A stretch of 64,000 nucleotides of DNA from Symbiodinium sp. CCMP2592 (GCA_905221615.1 CAJNDT010004001.1:1582474-1646473), one strand, 5' to 3'. Positions 41,582-51,483 are shown, counted from the stretch's first letter. The notes: generated from the letters alone by a model not told the origin. Numbers and translations: made by a program.

Positions 41582-42405
41582 CTTGGAGGCCCAGGAAAAC
41601 TTCGTAAGTAGTAAGGTCCCTAAGGGTTCTTACAGAGCTCCTTAAAGGGATCTACAGGGTTCCTTAAAAGGATCTATGGGCTACTTGGAGGTTCAGGGGA
41701 CCTAGTAAATAGTAAGGTTCCTTAAGGGGCTCCTAAAAAGGGTCTATGAGGAGTTCTATAAGAGGGGATTATGCTTTCCTAAGAAAGGTCTATGAGGAGT
41801 TCTATAAGAGGGGATTATGCTTTCTTGGAGGCCTCAGCGGACTTAGCAAGTCGGTCATAAGTAGGGTTACAACTGGGGTAATTCCATTTAGGGTACTTAT
41901 ATAGGGGTTAAATTCGGAATCGAAAGAAGCTGACCCCACGGCGTGGCTACAAGCAAAGTTCAACATTACCTCCAAAACCCGAAACCCAAAACTTTGAATC
42001 CTCGAACCTACTACAAATAGGAGTTCTATATAGTAATAACAATACCAATAATGGTAATTCCAATACAGATAGTCATAACAGTTCACTACAATAATCATAA
42101 AAACAATATCAGCCCCAACTTGACGGTGAAGGCTCTGCCTTTGCTCGACTCCCTCTTCCGGATCGTAGGGCGATCGGGAGTTCTGAACCCGAACCCGCCC
42201 TTCGGCCCTCCAACCCTTCCATCCGCAAAGCCCCTGCGACACAGAGTGCCTGAGTTCTTCACGCCCTGATGACCCCTAGACCGACGCCTGCCTTTCCCTA
42301 GACCCTGATTCCCCAAAACCCTGCATGACGCCCTAAACCCTGAAACCCTAAACCCTAAATTCCCACCCAGGCCTGCTTAGGCCGTACCCACCCTTTCTCT
42401 CAGGG

Positions 42406-42519
42406 TGCCTGGACCCAGAAGGAAATCCGGCAGTGATTGACACCAACTCTGGATGGACAATGGGTGGAGCCATCGGAGAGTGGTCGAATTCAGCCCCTAG
42501 GGCTGAGCCAAGCCATTAG
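42406..42519 (+). CDS. Exon-like segment, unknown protein
   Basis: After TCTCTCAG the frame reads CLDPEGNPAVIDTNSGWTMG then GAIGEWSNSAPRAEPSH and stops. A pyrimidine-rich acceptor-like stretch (CCACCCTTTCTCTCAG) precedes it. A second protein-like stretch (PIFAEGIPSNLKRLEYPEPD) follows at 42535-42595. Unknown family. Confidence 0.42.
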   Translation, partial: CLDPEGNPAVIDTNSGWTMGGAIGEWSNSAPRAEPSH

Positions 42520-42974
42520 GCCCCTTGCGTGGTGCCCATATTCGCAGAGGGAATTCCCTCGAATCTCAAGAGATTGGAATACCCTGAACCCGACGACCAA
42601 ATTTTTTGGTGGTGTTTTCCTTTTGGCCCCCCCTCAGAAAAGGCCCCAGAGGCCGGCCCAGGGGGGCCCTGGCCTGGCTCCCTGACCCTCTTGAGCCGCT
42701 CTGTTTTGTGGCGTGTGTAGGTGCGGCTTTCCTGGCCCCAACAGACAGACCAGGGGCAGGTGGGAATTGAGGGCGTAAGCGCTAAACCCTAAAAGGCAAT
42801 GTTTTGGGTGGTAGCCTGTGTATTCTCACAGCGGGTGGGAAAAGGTGAGGAACCTATGTGTAATTGTTTAGTGGTGGAATCACTTTCGAACGCTAGACGT
42901 CGATATGCCGCCCCCCACACCCCTGGGAGTGTTGGGGCGCCATCCTACATAGAAAATACTGCCGCTGCGCGGCG

Positions 42975-43040
42975 AGACGCCCTAAACCCTAAACCCTAAA
43001 CCCTAAACCCTAAACCTTAAACCCTAAACCCTAAACCCTG
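42975..43040. repeat. Interstitial telomere tract
   Basis: About nine CCCTAAA units with one CCTTAAA variant, C-strand orientation. Confidence 0.9.
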
Positions 43041-43557
43041 GCTGGGACCCATCAAACCCTCTAAGCTTGGCCTAGGTGGCCTGCGGCCTGCTTGGGTCTG
43101 TGGGCTTCATAGAGGGGCCTTGCTAGTCGCAATATCGTTTTGGCGTATACTCCAGAAGGGTTATGCAGGGACTACAGCTGGTAGTGAGGTGAACCCTAAG
43201 GCTCAAGATAGCCAAAAGCCTTATATAGTGTGGTCTTTTTGGGCCCAAAAGCCTGAAATTATGAGTCCTTAGAGCCTAAGGGTATCAAGGTGAGGAAGTA
43301 GGTTCGGGACTTGGGGTTGCACAGTTTGCGGGGTTTGGTCCTCCTTTCAGGTCCATATAAATGCCTGAACCCTAAACCTTCAAATTCCATGAGGGGCGGT
43401 ATTGCAAATTATAGCGATTTAAGGACTGTAAGGTATACTGTAGCTGAGAAAACACTATGAGGGAATACCTTCGTGCTGCTTCTTCCTAAACCCGCACAGA
43501 ACCCTCCAAAACCCGACAAGACCCTTCAGGCACGCAAGGAAGGGGATGAGATCTCGA

Positions 43558-43632
43558 CCAAACCCTAAACCATAAACCCTAAACCCCTAAACCCTAAACC
43601 CTAAACCCTAAACCCTAAAACCCTAAACCGAC
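43558..43632. repeat. Interstitial telomere tract
   Basis: CCCTAAACCATAAACCC then seven CCCTAAA units, C-strand orientation, ending 10 bases before an exon-like segment. Confidence 0.9.
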
Positions 43633-43641
43633 TCGACCAAG

Positions 43642-43746
43642 GCTCGAGCCTTCTTTGTGCACTCGGAACTGCCCCAGAATGTTATCGCTCTATGCACGAG
43701 CCAAATGTCACGGCGAGGGAAAGACGGACTCTTGAAGGGAAGCCTG
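43642..43746 (+). CDS. Exon-like segment, unknown protein
   Basis: Thirty-five open codons: ARAFFVHSELPQNVIALCTS then QMSRRGKDGLLKGSLG, then TTTAGGG. Flanked on both sides by telomere-like sequence. Confidence 0.38.
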
Positions 43747-43886
43747 GGTTTAGGGTTGAGGGCCTTGGGTGTCATCACGCGACCGATCGTGTTGTCGACA
43801 AAAATCAGACGTACACTGTGGTTTTGAAACTAAACTGAAGTGGCAATAGCGATCAGATGAAGAGCAGAAGCATTGACAGCAAATAG

Positions 43887-44054
43887 TCCTTCATAGCAAC
43901 AGCACAGCAGATGATCTTGTACATGATGAGGCTGCGACAGGGCTATCAACCCCAAAGCCCGAAGGCCCTCAGGGTACAAATACCTAATAATCAGGCACTC
44001 TCGCAGATACTTACCGACAGAACCATTATCATTATCCTAAACCTCAGTACCTGA
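43887..44054 (+). CDS. Exon-like segment, unknown protein
   Basis: Fifty-five codons to a TGA: SFIATAQQMILYMMRLRQGY, later NNQALSQILTDRTIII. A helical first part is followed by a CCCAAAGCCC-like middle; unknown. Confidence 0.33.
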   Translation, partial: SFIATAQQMILYMMRLRQGYQPQSPKALRVQIPNNQALSQILTDRTIIIILNLST

Positions 44055-44214
44055 CCACTGGGTCTTTTGGAGCCTTAGGGTCAATTCTCGATGACTGTGG
44101 GTTTAGGATTGAAAGCGCACGGCTCCGAACCACGCGACTTGCTGTCCCTCTAAGACCTAAACTCTTAATTAACTGCTAAACTAAGCCCTGACTATTATGC
44201 AGCAAACTGAAACC

Positions 44215-44305
44215 CTAGGGTTTAGGGTTTAGGGTTTAGGGTTTAGGGTTTAAACCCTGAACCCATAACCCTACACCCAAAAACGCCTAAACCCTAAACC
44301 GCACA
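44215..44305. repeat. Head-to-head interstitial telomere tract
   Basis: CCCTAGGG joins short CCCTA to five TTTAGGG units (44217-44252), which then meet TTTAAACCCTGAACCC: both orientations within 60 bases. The TTTAGGG/CCCTAAA junctions face each other as at a fusion or fold-back site. Confidence 0.75.
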
Positions 44306-44313
44306 ACGTAGTA

Positions 44314-44394
44314 TCGACTTCCCCGGAGGGCGGCGCACCAGATGGGATTGCGAAGAGCCTGAGCGGAAAACGGCTTGTGGAGTTCGGCCCCAGG
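44314..44394 (+). CDS. Exon-like segment, unknown protein
   Basis: STSPEGGAPDGIAKSLSGKR then LVEFGPR. It ends at CCCCAG just before a family C arm (44398). Confidence 0.38.
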
Positions 44395-44397
44395 GTT

Positions 44398-44525
44398 TAC
44401 TTAAAGGATCATGGGACTTAGTAAGGGTTCCTTAAAAGGGCTCTTTAAAGGGATCTATAGGGTTCCTTAAAGGGATGTATGGGGTTTAGGGTTTAGGGCC
44501 TTCTTAAAGGATCATGGGACTTGGA
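44398..44525. mobile_element. Family C left arms, two part copies
   Basis: TACTTAAAGGATCATGGGAC at 44399 and TTCTTAAAGGATCATGGGAC at 44502, separated by the TTAAAGGGATCTATAGGG module and TTTAGGG. No right arms. Confidence 0.6.
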
Positions 44526-44838
44526 TCTAGGAAGCGCAGAACTCCGTCAGTACCCTGTTTGAAACCTAAACCTCAACCCTAGACGGGTTGAAACTTCCAT
44601 CAAGCCTTACCCTAAACCCTAAGCCCCACAGCAGAGGTATAGAACTCGATAGAACATTAAAAATCCTACAAAACCCTTAAAACCCTCCCGAAACAATAAA
44701 CGCCAACCCCTAAACCCTAAATTCTACAACACCCTTAAGACCCTCCTCTAAACCTAAACCTGACCCTTCAACCCTGAATCCTACACGCTGAAACCCTAAA
44801 CCATCCCTCTAAAAGGAACCCCTAAAATCCCCTAAAAA

Positions 44839-44937
44839 GGCGGCGACTTCGTCCAGCCAACCAAAGGGCGAGATCCCTCTGAGCCTCCGGCTGTGGCTGT
44901 CCTGTGGCCTGCGAAGAAGGGCAGGGAGAAAGTTTAG
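44839..44937 (+). CDS. Exon-like segment, likely C-terminal exon
   Basis: GGDFVQPTKGRDPSEPPAVA then VLWPAKKGREKV and a TAG at 44935-44937. The basic tail and stop look like a protein end. CCCCTAAAA filler lies upstream. Confidence 0.42.
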   Translation, partial: GGDFVQPTKGRDPSEPPAVAVLWPAKKGREKV

Positions 44938-45100
44938 AGCAGTTTAATGAACTCGAAAGCCCAGGGTACAGGGTTTTGGGTTTCGGGGCTTAGGGTTTGA
45001 GGGTTTAGGCGTTTAGGGGCTTAGGGTGTGGAGCTTGGGGCTTGAGATGTTGACTTCAGGGTGGATGTGAGCCAGAGGATGTAGGGCAAGGAGCCGATCG

Positions 45101-45220
45101 TGCTTGGAGGATCATGGGACTTACTAAGTCAAGTTATAAGTCCCATTGGGGTTATAAGTAGATATAGGTACAGTTACCTAAATTACAAGCCTAGTTCCTA
45201 AGTCCCATGATCCTTTAAGC
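45101..45220. mobile_element. Foldback MITE, family C
   Basis: TGCTTGGAGGATCATGGGAC to GTCCCATGATCCTTTAAGCA: both edges carry the same change (TGCTT/AAGCA rather than TACTT/AAGTA). Confidence 0.83.
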
Positions 45221-45266
45221 AGGGTCAGGAGTCGATCCTGTAGAGAGTCGACTGCAGGACGTACCG

Positions 45267-45375
45267 TAATGCAGGAGCCTTAATAGTTACCTATACTGTT
45301 TTGGGGGGGTTCCTTATTTAATATATAGTATAATCTGCCCTAAACGCCTATTCTAATTATTAAGGCCCCTACATT
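45267..45375. mobile_element. Foldback element, family E
   Basis: AATGCAGGAGCCTTAATAG to CTAATTATTAAGGCCCCTAC, with GGGGGGTTCCTTATTTAA inside. Confidence 0.62.
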
Positions 45376-45879
45376 AACCGGTTGGGTCTGGACTCAAGCC
45401 CCTCCACCCAAGCTCTACGGCAAATCCTAAACCCGAAACACTGAGTCTAAGCGTGCCACCTAAACCTTAAACGACCCTAAACCTTAGACGACCCTAAACC
45501 CGAAACCTTAAACGACCCTAAACCCTAAACCTTTGAGATGTTTTGATCGTCAGGCGCGTAGCCTTCTATATCCAAAACCTTGAACTCCAAACTCTAAACC
45601 GATGAAACCTGAACCCAAACCGTAAAGCCAAACCGTGGCCCAATAGCGCTACGCTAGGGTGTAGGGTTTAGGACTTAAGGTTTACGGTTCAGTGCTTTTC
45701 GGGCTCAGGGCTGTTGTCCCGAAAATGATATGTTTATCATGCTTTTGCCTACTTGTCGGGTATCATGGGGAACTAAAGGTTAACCTTTTTGGTTATACAG
45801 GGATTATATAGGGACTATACTACCCAAAAAAGGTTAAAGGTTACCTACTCTACTACTAGGAATGCTTATCCTGTTTTTG

Positions 45880-46026
45880 GGAGCTGCCATCACCTCACCT
45901 ACAGAAATCATTCCCTGTGTCCCGCGCCTGTCGTGGGCCAGAAGACCTTGCGACCCTGCCGGCAAGACCAACGAGCTCTCGACGTACCACTCCTTAGAAC
46001 GAGAGATCAGGCTTGTATCTGAGTAG
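45880..46026 (+). CDS. Exon-like segment, likely C-terminal exon
   Basis: Forty-eight codons, GAAITSPTEIIPCVPRLSWA then PCDPAGKTNELSTYHSLERE then IRLVSE and TAG. Balanced composition. It follows a small palindrome (45768-45850, AAAGGTTAACCTTTTTGG against CCAAAAAAGGTTAAAGG). Unknown family. Confidence 0.45.
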   Translation, partial: GAAITSPTEIIPCVPRLSWARRPCDPAGKTNELSTYHSLEREIRLVSE

Positions 46027-46040
46027 GTATCCTTTAGCCT

Positions 46041-46130
46041 TTGGAGTTTCCGAAAATAAGGGGTTTCCTTATTTAGGGGTCCTTATAATGAGGATCCCAC
46101 TATTTACGGTACTATACTAGGGGCTAGGGT
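46041..46130. mobile_element. Foldback element, family D, left part
   Basis: TTGGAGTTTCCGAAAATAAG with GGTCCTTATAATGAGGATCC; the right TIR is not seen. Confidence 0.6.
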
Positions 46131-46417
46131 TCCTAGCAGATATCAGGTGTAGGGTTGTGGGTTTAAGGGTGTAGCGTGTGGGCTCATGATGTGGGAGTTT
46201 ACGGAGGGACTTAGCAAAAGATTTCGCATTGCTCCAAGACATCACAGAAACCCTGACTGCGAGATCGTGAACTAAACCCTAAACCCCTACTAGAGCCATA
46301 AACCCAAAACCCCTAAACCCCTAAAAAGCTAAACCCCCCTAAAGCCCCTATAACTTCTGAACCCTACACTCTAAAACAACACGCTCTGCTTTCTCGCCAC
46401 GTCTCCGGTAACTCCAG

Positions 46418-46495
46418 TACCAGGAGGCGAAGCGCCAACTCCTCGACATAGGCCTCAGCACCAGGGGGCTTCAGCTTGAAAACAGGGCCTACTGG
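46418..46495 (+). CDS. Exon-like segment, helical
   Basis: After AACTCCAG: YQEAKRQLLDIGLSTRGLQL then ENRAYW. It has an amphipathic helix pattern and ends in the repeated TACTGGGCTCCTTTAAAAGG module. Unknown. Confidence 0.4.
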
Positions 46496-46854
46496 GCTCC
46501 TTTAAAAGGGATCTGGTCTAAGGGTCTACTGGGCTCATTTAACTCTAAGGGGATCTATCTAAAAGAGTCCAGGATGTTTTATGGTCTACTGTGTTCTCGT
46601 TAAGGCGTTTACCTTAAGTTACCATGATAAAGAAACCTTACGATTCACTATAGATCCCTGTTGTGGTAACTTAAATCGCATCTACTAGTGGGGGCCTGAA
46701 TTCTTAGAGTAGGGTTTTGCGTTACATGATGCTATGTGACTTAGTAGTATACTTACAAAAGGAACCCTAAACAAAAATGCTGGCAATTCTTCAGTCTCTT
46801 TCATTACATCTGAGCCCTAACCCTTTCGCTTCCTAAACTCCGAGAGCCTAAACA

Positions 46855-46940
46855 CACAGCGTCGGCGACATTCTAGCGAGCTTGTGCCAGGGATTTAGGG
46901 CGTTGCTCTCGGAGCTGGGTGTCTCGGAGGCCTCAACAGG
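46855..46940 (+). CDS. Exon-like segment, helical
   Basis: HSVGDILASLCQGFRALLSE then LGVSEAST, ending at the palindrome J. Strong amphipathic helix pattern; unknown family. Confidence 0.4.
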
Positions 46941-47022
46941 TGGGATCAAGGTAGGTAGGATCAAGGATCCCTTATAAGGACTCTTATTTGGGAATATCCC
47001 ACCTACCTTCATCCCACCTTTT
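46938..47022. mobile_element. Foldback element, family J
   Basis: Arms AGGTGGGATCAAGGTAGGT and ACCTACCTTCATCCCACCT, about 85 bp, single copy. GGATCCCTTATAAGGA sits at the centre. Confidence 0.72.
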
Positions 47023-47124
47023 GAGGTGTTTGTCCAAGCTTGGCTGAGGTCTTTAGCGCTTACGGTTCAGGGATTCGGGTTCAGGGCCTTTTAGGGTTTG
47101 CGGTTTCGGAGTCGGAGTTCACAG

Positions 47125-47232
47125 GACAAGATAAACACCCTAAACAAACTTCCCTCGGAAAACCTCTGCAACATTGCATGGAGAATCGAGTCTGGAGCGC
47201 TGGAACTCGATGAAACCACCTCAACGCTCTAA
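47125..47232 (+). CDS. Exon-like segment, unknown protein
   Basis: DKINTLNKLPSENLCNIAWR then IESGALELDETTSTL and TAA at 47230-47232. A competing 105-codon minus frame (47081-47398) is rich in Cys/Phe/Arg and less convincing. Confidence 0.42.
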   Translation, partial: DKINTLNKLPSENLCNIAWRIESGALELDETTSTL

Positions 47233-47399
47233 CCGCCCGATAAAGCAGCGACAATTCTGCGAACAACTCTGTGAAACAGTATAAAAATCTCCAAAAACGC
47301 CCACAAATTCCAAGAAAAAGCACTTCCCAAAACTGAGTCGGCGCGCGCTGCCGCGGAGGACGATCCGTGTGCCGCGGGGAGGTCGGGAGCTGGAACAAG

Positions 47400-48015
47400 G
47401 GCTCTCCTTTTTGGGGGCTCTTTGGAGGTTTCGGGTTCTACTTTCGGGGGGCTCTGTAAAGGGTTTAGGGAGTATGGCTTAGAGTGTGAATTAAGGGTGT
47501 TCTCCTTTGTGGGGGGCTCTTTAATGGAGGTTTAGGAGTTTAGAGTGTAGGGTTTAGGGGTTAGGGGTCAGAGACTACTCTCCGGTTGGGTCTCTTTGAG
47601 GGTTGAGGCTTTAGGGTTCTCTGTTTTGGGGGCTCTTCGAGGGTTTAGGGTTTAGGGATTCTCCTTTGTGGTGGGTTTGGGGATAAAGGTTTAGGGCTGA
47701 GGGTCTAGAATCCTTTCTGATGCTCTTTCACCGGTTTTGGGGTTAGGGATTGCTCTCCGTATATAGCTTTATAGAATGGCCCTATGGGTAGCTTGCATGA
47801 TGGGGTTGGTTGCTTTCAGGGCTCCGGGTTCTACAAGGATGCTGTACGAGTTCTATAAGTTATGGTCGAGGGATTTGGGGTTTAGGGTGGGCTTCTGGGG
47901 TGTGGAATGAAGTTGATAAGTATTCATTGCGCTTAGGGGTTTAGGGGTTCAGGGTTTAGGGTTTAGGATTCAAGCATATTTAGTAGGCCTTTGGGTTTGG
48001 CATGGATGGCACTTA
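47400..48015. other. TTTAGGG-like filler, no supported gene
   Basis: Repeated GGGGGCTCTTTGAGGGTTTAGG-type blocks (CTCCTTTTTGGGGGCTC, CTCCTTTGTGGGGGGCTC, CTCTGTTTTGGGGGCTC) every 100-130 bases suggest an old tandem repeat. A short protein-like stretch (MGLVAFRAPGSTRMLYEFYK) lies at about 47797-47866. Confidence 0.45.
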
Positions 48016-48019
48016 GGGT

Positions 48020-48400
48020 TTAAGGCTTAAGTCGCGCGGTGGCGACAACATCCAGCAATGCCCCATCGGATTGACCCATGTCAATGCGCCAACCAAACTC
48101 TCTCAGCGAAAATCGCACATTCGCTGAGATGTCTGGTAGCCCGTGCTGCAAGGCGGAATCTGCAACTGGCAGATTGACAGCAAGCCTCGCGGCCTAATCC
48201 ACTTCCGAGCCGCACACAGCTGCTCGTGCCAAAGCTTCGGCTGCTAGTCCCATCTTGTACAAAAGGGGCAAGGTCCATGCCTGAGGCAGGAAGGCATGGA
48301 CCAGCTTGTCTGTTGACGATTGAAACCTAACAACATCGGCTGGCTGAGCTGTGAACGCCCGTCCATGTGGATCGGCAACTGGCCTAAGAAAGAACTGCAG
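48020..48400 (-). pseudogene. Minus-strand coding remnant with one in-frame TAG
   Basis: Reading leftwards from 48400, one frame stays open for 66 codons (FFLRPVADPHGRAFTAQPAD, LVHAFLPQAWTLPLLYKMGL, AAEALARAAVCGSEVD). It meets a TAG (48194-48196 on the + strand), then stays open for 57 more codons (LPVADSALQHGLPDIS, FSLREFGWRIDMGQSDG, LLDVVATAR) to a TAA at 48020-48022. Such balanced composition over 120 codons is unlikely by chance. Its upstream edge, CTGCAG, abuts a family D element that is itself followed by CTGCAG, so the 5' part may have been displaced. Function unknown. This is the one clear coding remnant against the + strand trend. Confidence 0.5.
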
Positions 48401-48401
48401 G

Positions 48402-48490
48402 TAGGGGTCCCTTGTTATGGGGTCCTTATAATAAGGATCCTACTATTTAGGGTACTACATTAGGGTCCCCCACTCTCGGAAACTCCCATA
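48402..48490. mobile_element. Foldback element, family D (reverse)
   Basis: GTAGGGGTCCCTTGTTATG to ACTCTCGGAAACTCCCATA, with TAATAAGGATCCTACTATT. It is in reverse orientation to the 38.6-kb copy. CTGCAG occurs at 48395-48400 and again at 48500-48505. Confidence 0.7.
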
Positions 48491-48508
48491 TTCATCCTCC
48501 TGCAGTCC

Positions 48509-48635
48509 TACTTGGAGGATCAGGGGACTTAGTAAGTAAGGCTATAAGTACCAGAATTGGGGGGGTTATAAGTAGGTATAAGTACAGTTACCTTAATTAT
48601 AACCCTAATTACTAAGTCCCATGATCCTTTAAGTA
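48509..48635. mobile_element. Foldback MITE, family C, with a second right arm at 48695-48730
   Basis: TACTTGGAGGATCAGGGGAC to GTCCCATGATCCTTTAAGTA, TA at both edges. A repeat of GTTACTAAGTCCCATGATCC follows the GATCCCTTTTAAGGAGCC module at 48697. Confidence 0.85.
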
Positions 48636-48842
48636 GACCCTGTAGATCCCTTATAGAACCCCTATAGATCCCTTTTAAGGAGCCCTTTTAAGGAACCCTA
48701 GTTACTAAGTCCCATGATCCTTTAAGTAGTTTCCTTGTGAATAAGGAAACCTCTGCTTGCAACTCGGCTTTGGGAAGCTCCCAGAGTCTGGAGTATCGAA
48801 ACTGGTCCATTTGGGATCCACAGTTCTGAGTCTCATCCTTGT

Positions 48843-48912
48843 TAGGGGTTTAGGGTTTAGGGTTTCGGTTTAGGGTTTAGGGTTTAGGGTTTAGGGTTTA
48901 GGGTTTAGGGAA
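48843..48912. repeat. Interstitial telomere tract
   Basis: About nine TTTAGGG units, G-strand orientation. Confidence 0.9.
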
Positions 48913-49124
48913 GAGCAGAGAGAAACGATGAAAACCAAACCACGAAACCCTAAATCTAGGTACCGTATAGGGGGCTACCCTAGGCAATCACCACAAATCC
49001 GACATGTCTGGTCACCGGTACCGAGTGCGATATTGATGTAGGTCCGACATTCAACCGATCTAGCCCATATGTAAACGCACCTACTAAACCCTGTAAGGTC
49101 ACGCAAGCACTGCAGTGCTCGGGA

Positions 49125-49235
49125 TATGGGAGTTTCCGAAAATAGGGTACCCTAATGTAGTAGCCTAGATAGATAGTAGGATCCTTGCTATAAGGACCCC
49201 CAAATAAGGTACCCTAACTTTTGGAAACTCCCATA
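49125..49235. mobile_element. Foldback element, family D, full copy
   Basis: TATGGGAGTTTCCGAAAATA to TTTTGGAAACTCCCATA, TA at both outer edges, 111 bp. Best-preserved family D copy in the window. Confidence 0.85.
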
Positions 49236-49469
49236 TAAGGCCACATCGTTTTGCAGCTACTGAGGCTCAATGAAAGCCCGGCTTAGACCTTCAAACGCAC
49301 CTTCAGCCTTCACAGTTCATAAACCACACGGAAGCCGCAACGCTCCAAATTTCCTTGCTCAGACTTGCTTGCACCCCAACAGTATCTATGAATAGGGCTT
49401 ATGGGTTTAAAGTTTAGGGTTCTGATTGTGTTGGAACATTATTTTACCTACTATTGGGAGGGTTTAGGT

Positions 49470-49600
49470 GTGCCCAGCAACGCAGGCCACACAACGATCG
49501 CTCGTCCTCGAAGTCCGTCAGATGCCGCAGGAGTCGGTAGGGTAGCTGCAAAGAATTCAGTGGTGCCTCCCATCGTCTCTAGGGGCTCTGAGCTTACTAG
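49470..49600 (+). CDS. Possible exon-like segment
   Basis: VPSNAGHTTIARPRSPSDAA then AAKNSVVPPIVSRGSEL. Moderately protein-like with no domain. It ends at a family E element. Confidence 0.27.
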
Positions 49601-49717
49601 TTAGAATAGGATTTTGGGGCCCATCATACTATAATCATAATAAGGAACCACCAAAAAATAGTATTGGGCCCAATATTCTATAGTTATAATACATAATAAG
49701 GAACCCCCAACATAGTA
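49581..49717. mobile_element. Foldback element, family E with internal duplication
   Basis: GGCTCTGAGCTTACTAGTTAG onward. ATAATAAGGAACC(A/C)CC occurs twice (49637 and 49693) and TTGGGCCCAAT sits between, so the right half is doubled. Confidence 0.6.
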
Positions 49718-49735
49718 AAGAGCATTTGGGGCCTT

Positions 49736-50150
49736 GCGGGCGGTTTGGGCTTGGGGTTTCATAGACGCAGGTTAGACTTGTGGATGTGTACAGCTTCGTG
49801 GCTTCAGGGTGTGTGATTTAAGGTTTAGGCTTTGGGCAGAACTACCCATTTGGGGTTCCGTGTGAGTTTCACATGCAAGTTATACCCCGGAAAAGACGAC
49901 CTCGCATCCTCCGAATGTAGCTGGACACCTCGACACCCATATCATATCCCCCAAACCTAAGGCCTCCTTTCACCCCTAGGTGCCCCCGAAAAGACCGCCC
50001 CGATTCCCCCCCCCCCGCCAGGAAAAAAATAAACCCAAAACCGAGGAGAGAGCCCTTGTCCTACTGTACTACCCCTCAAAGTGAAAACCCCCTTCCAAAA
50101 AATATCTTCAACCCTTCTACGAGCTCTCATAGTAACCCTTGTAATTTAAA
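49736..50150. other. No supported gene
   Basis: TTTAGGG-like patches, a poly-C run at 50010-50020, and otherwise unique sequence. Confidence 0.4.
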
Positions 50151-50153
50151 CCT

Positions 50154-50261
50154 TGCTGCCTGGAGCAGCTCGGACACGAAAAGCGCCCCACCGCCAGACG
50201 CGAGGCCAGCAAGGAGCCCAAGCAGATCGGGAAGGTGCCTAGGCTCTGCGATCCCATCGAG
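50154..50261 (+). CDS. Exon-like segment, basic helix
   Basis: CCLEQLGHEKRPTARREASK then EPKQIGKVPRLCDPIE, ending at ATCGAG next to TTTAAGGGTTTAGGG. Charged, helix-compatible; unknown family. Confidence 0.4.
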
Positions 50262-50471
50262 TTTAAGGGTTTAGGGTTTAAGGTTCTACGGGACTACTGT
50301 CGGAGTTTTTATGGGCTTTCTGTAGGGGCGTATGGGAGTTTGTTGATGGCGTGTTCATATCCTGGCCCTGATAAGTAGCATACGTTTTGGTTGGCTTTCT
50401 GATTCTTTTGGGGTTCGTGGTTTGGGGTGTCTTGGTGCCTTCTTGGAAGGACGCGCTCAAGTCAGGTTCTA

Positions 50472-50753
50472 CTATGGGGGAAGGCTGAGGGCTTTAGGGC
50501 CGGAGATCGAACATGCTCTTGCTCCTTTCCGGGTTAGAGACTCGTGCGGTTGATGAAGCTCACAGTTTCGGCGACAGGGAGTGCATTCATCATGTAGACC
50601 GCTAAACCAATAACACCGCCTTGCCGTAAAAGGAATCATAATCGGGATGATAAAACTACCACCCTTACAGAGAGGAGTAATCTCGTCACGAGTGTACATT
50701 CCGACTGACGGCCCAATGCCGCCAGTACCAACACCAAGCAGTAACTTAATCAT
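50472..50753 (-). CDS. Coding-like minus-strand segment, AT-richer codon use
   Basis: Reading leftwards from 50753: MIKLLLGVGTGGIGPSVGMY then TRDEITPLCKGGSFIIP. After about 50640 the protein-like frame changes to one reading GGVIGLAVYMMNALPVAETV. Codons end often in T or A (GGT, GTT, ACT, CTT), unlike the G/C-ending codons of the ankyrin and copia genes. This hints at a different origin. No confident family; a single indel would join the halves. Confidence 0.33.
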   Translation of the reverse strand: MIKLLLGVGTGGIGPSVGMYTRDEITPLCKGGSFIIPIMIPFTARRCYWFSGLHDECTPCRRNCELHQPHESLTRKGARACSISGPKALSLPP

Positions 50754-50905
50754 TTCAGGAGCCCTGTGCAGATTGACATCAATGTCCTATAGCTGCCACC
50801 TCCATGATGAGAACGCCCAAACCCTAAACCACCCGAACCCTCCTCAACCCAAGAGCCCACACCCGAAAGCCTAAATAGCCTTAACCCTACGAGTTTCATG
50901 TTTTT

Positions 50906-51022
50906 GGGGCTCCCAAAAACGAGCCTCGGGAAGCCCATCAGCCAGCTGTGGAGGACATGGAAGCTGCCCTCGCGCTTCTCGTAGTCAGACCTTCAGACCC
51001 TACTACTTGGGGCCTTGTTTGA
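50906..51022 (+). CDS. Exon-like segment, likely C-terminal exon
   Basis: GAPKNEPREAHQPAVEDMEA then ALALLVVRPSDPTTWGLV and a TGA at 51020-51022. Balanced, partly helical; unknown. Confidence 0.42.
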   Translation, partial: GAPKNEPREAHQPAVEDMEAALALLVVRPSDPTTWGLV

Positions 51023-51098
51023 ATGAACCGAATGTTGGTGGAATATCCTGTAATATGACTATGTAGGGCCTGTCAGGGGACATTTCACTATTGCCAGA

Positions 51099-51220
51099 TG
51101 CTTGGAGGGGCAGGGGACTTCGTAAGTAGGATATAAGTAGAGTTATAAGTACCCTAAATGGAGTTACCCCACTTGTAACCCTACTTATAAACGACTTACT
51201 AAGTCCCCTGCCCCTCCAAG
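51099..51220. mobile_element. Foldback MITE, family C
   Basis: TGCTTGGAGGGGCAGGGGAC to GTCCCCTGCCCCTCCAAG; arms match each other perfectly through the GGGGCAGGGG variant. The left half is close to the 41.46-kb copy. Confidence 0.85.
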
Positions 51221-51374
51221 TTGACCCTAAACCCTAAACCCCATAGATCCCTTTAAGGAACTCTATAGATCCCTCTCTTGTAGCTTCATCACGATGTAGC
51301 TTCGATTCGGGCTTCAGTTTCGGGGCTCAAGTTGCAGGGACCATCCTCCCCCTTGAGTTTCGGAATTTTAAAAA

Positions 51375-51480
51375 GGGGTTGGGGTTTAGGGTTTAGGGGT
51401 TAAAGTTTCGGGTTAGGGTTTAGGGTTTGGGGTTTAGGGTTTAGGGTTTAAGGTTTAGGGTTCAGGGTTTAGGGTTCAGT
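51375..51480. repeat. Interstitial telomere tract (mixed variants)
   Basis: TTTAGGG with TTTGGGG, TTCAGGG and TTAAGG variants, G-strand orientation. Confidence 0.85.
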
Positions 51481-51483
51481 TTT

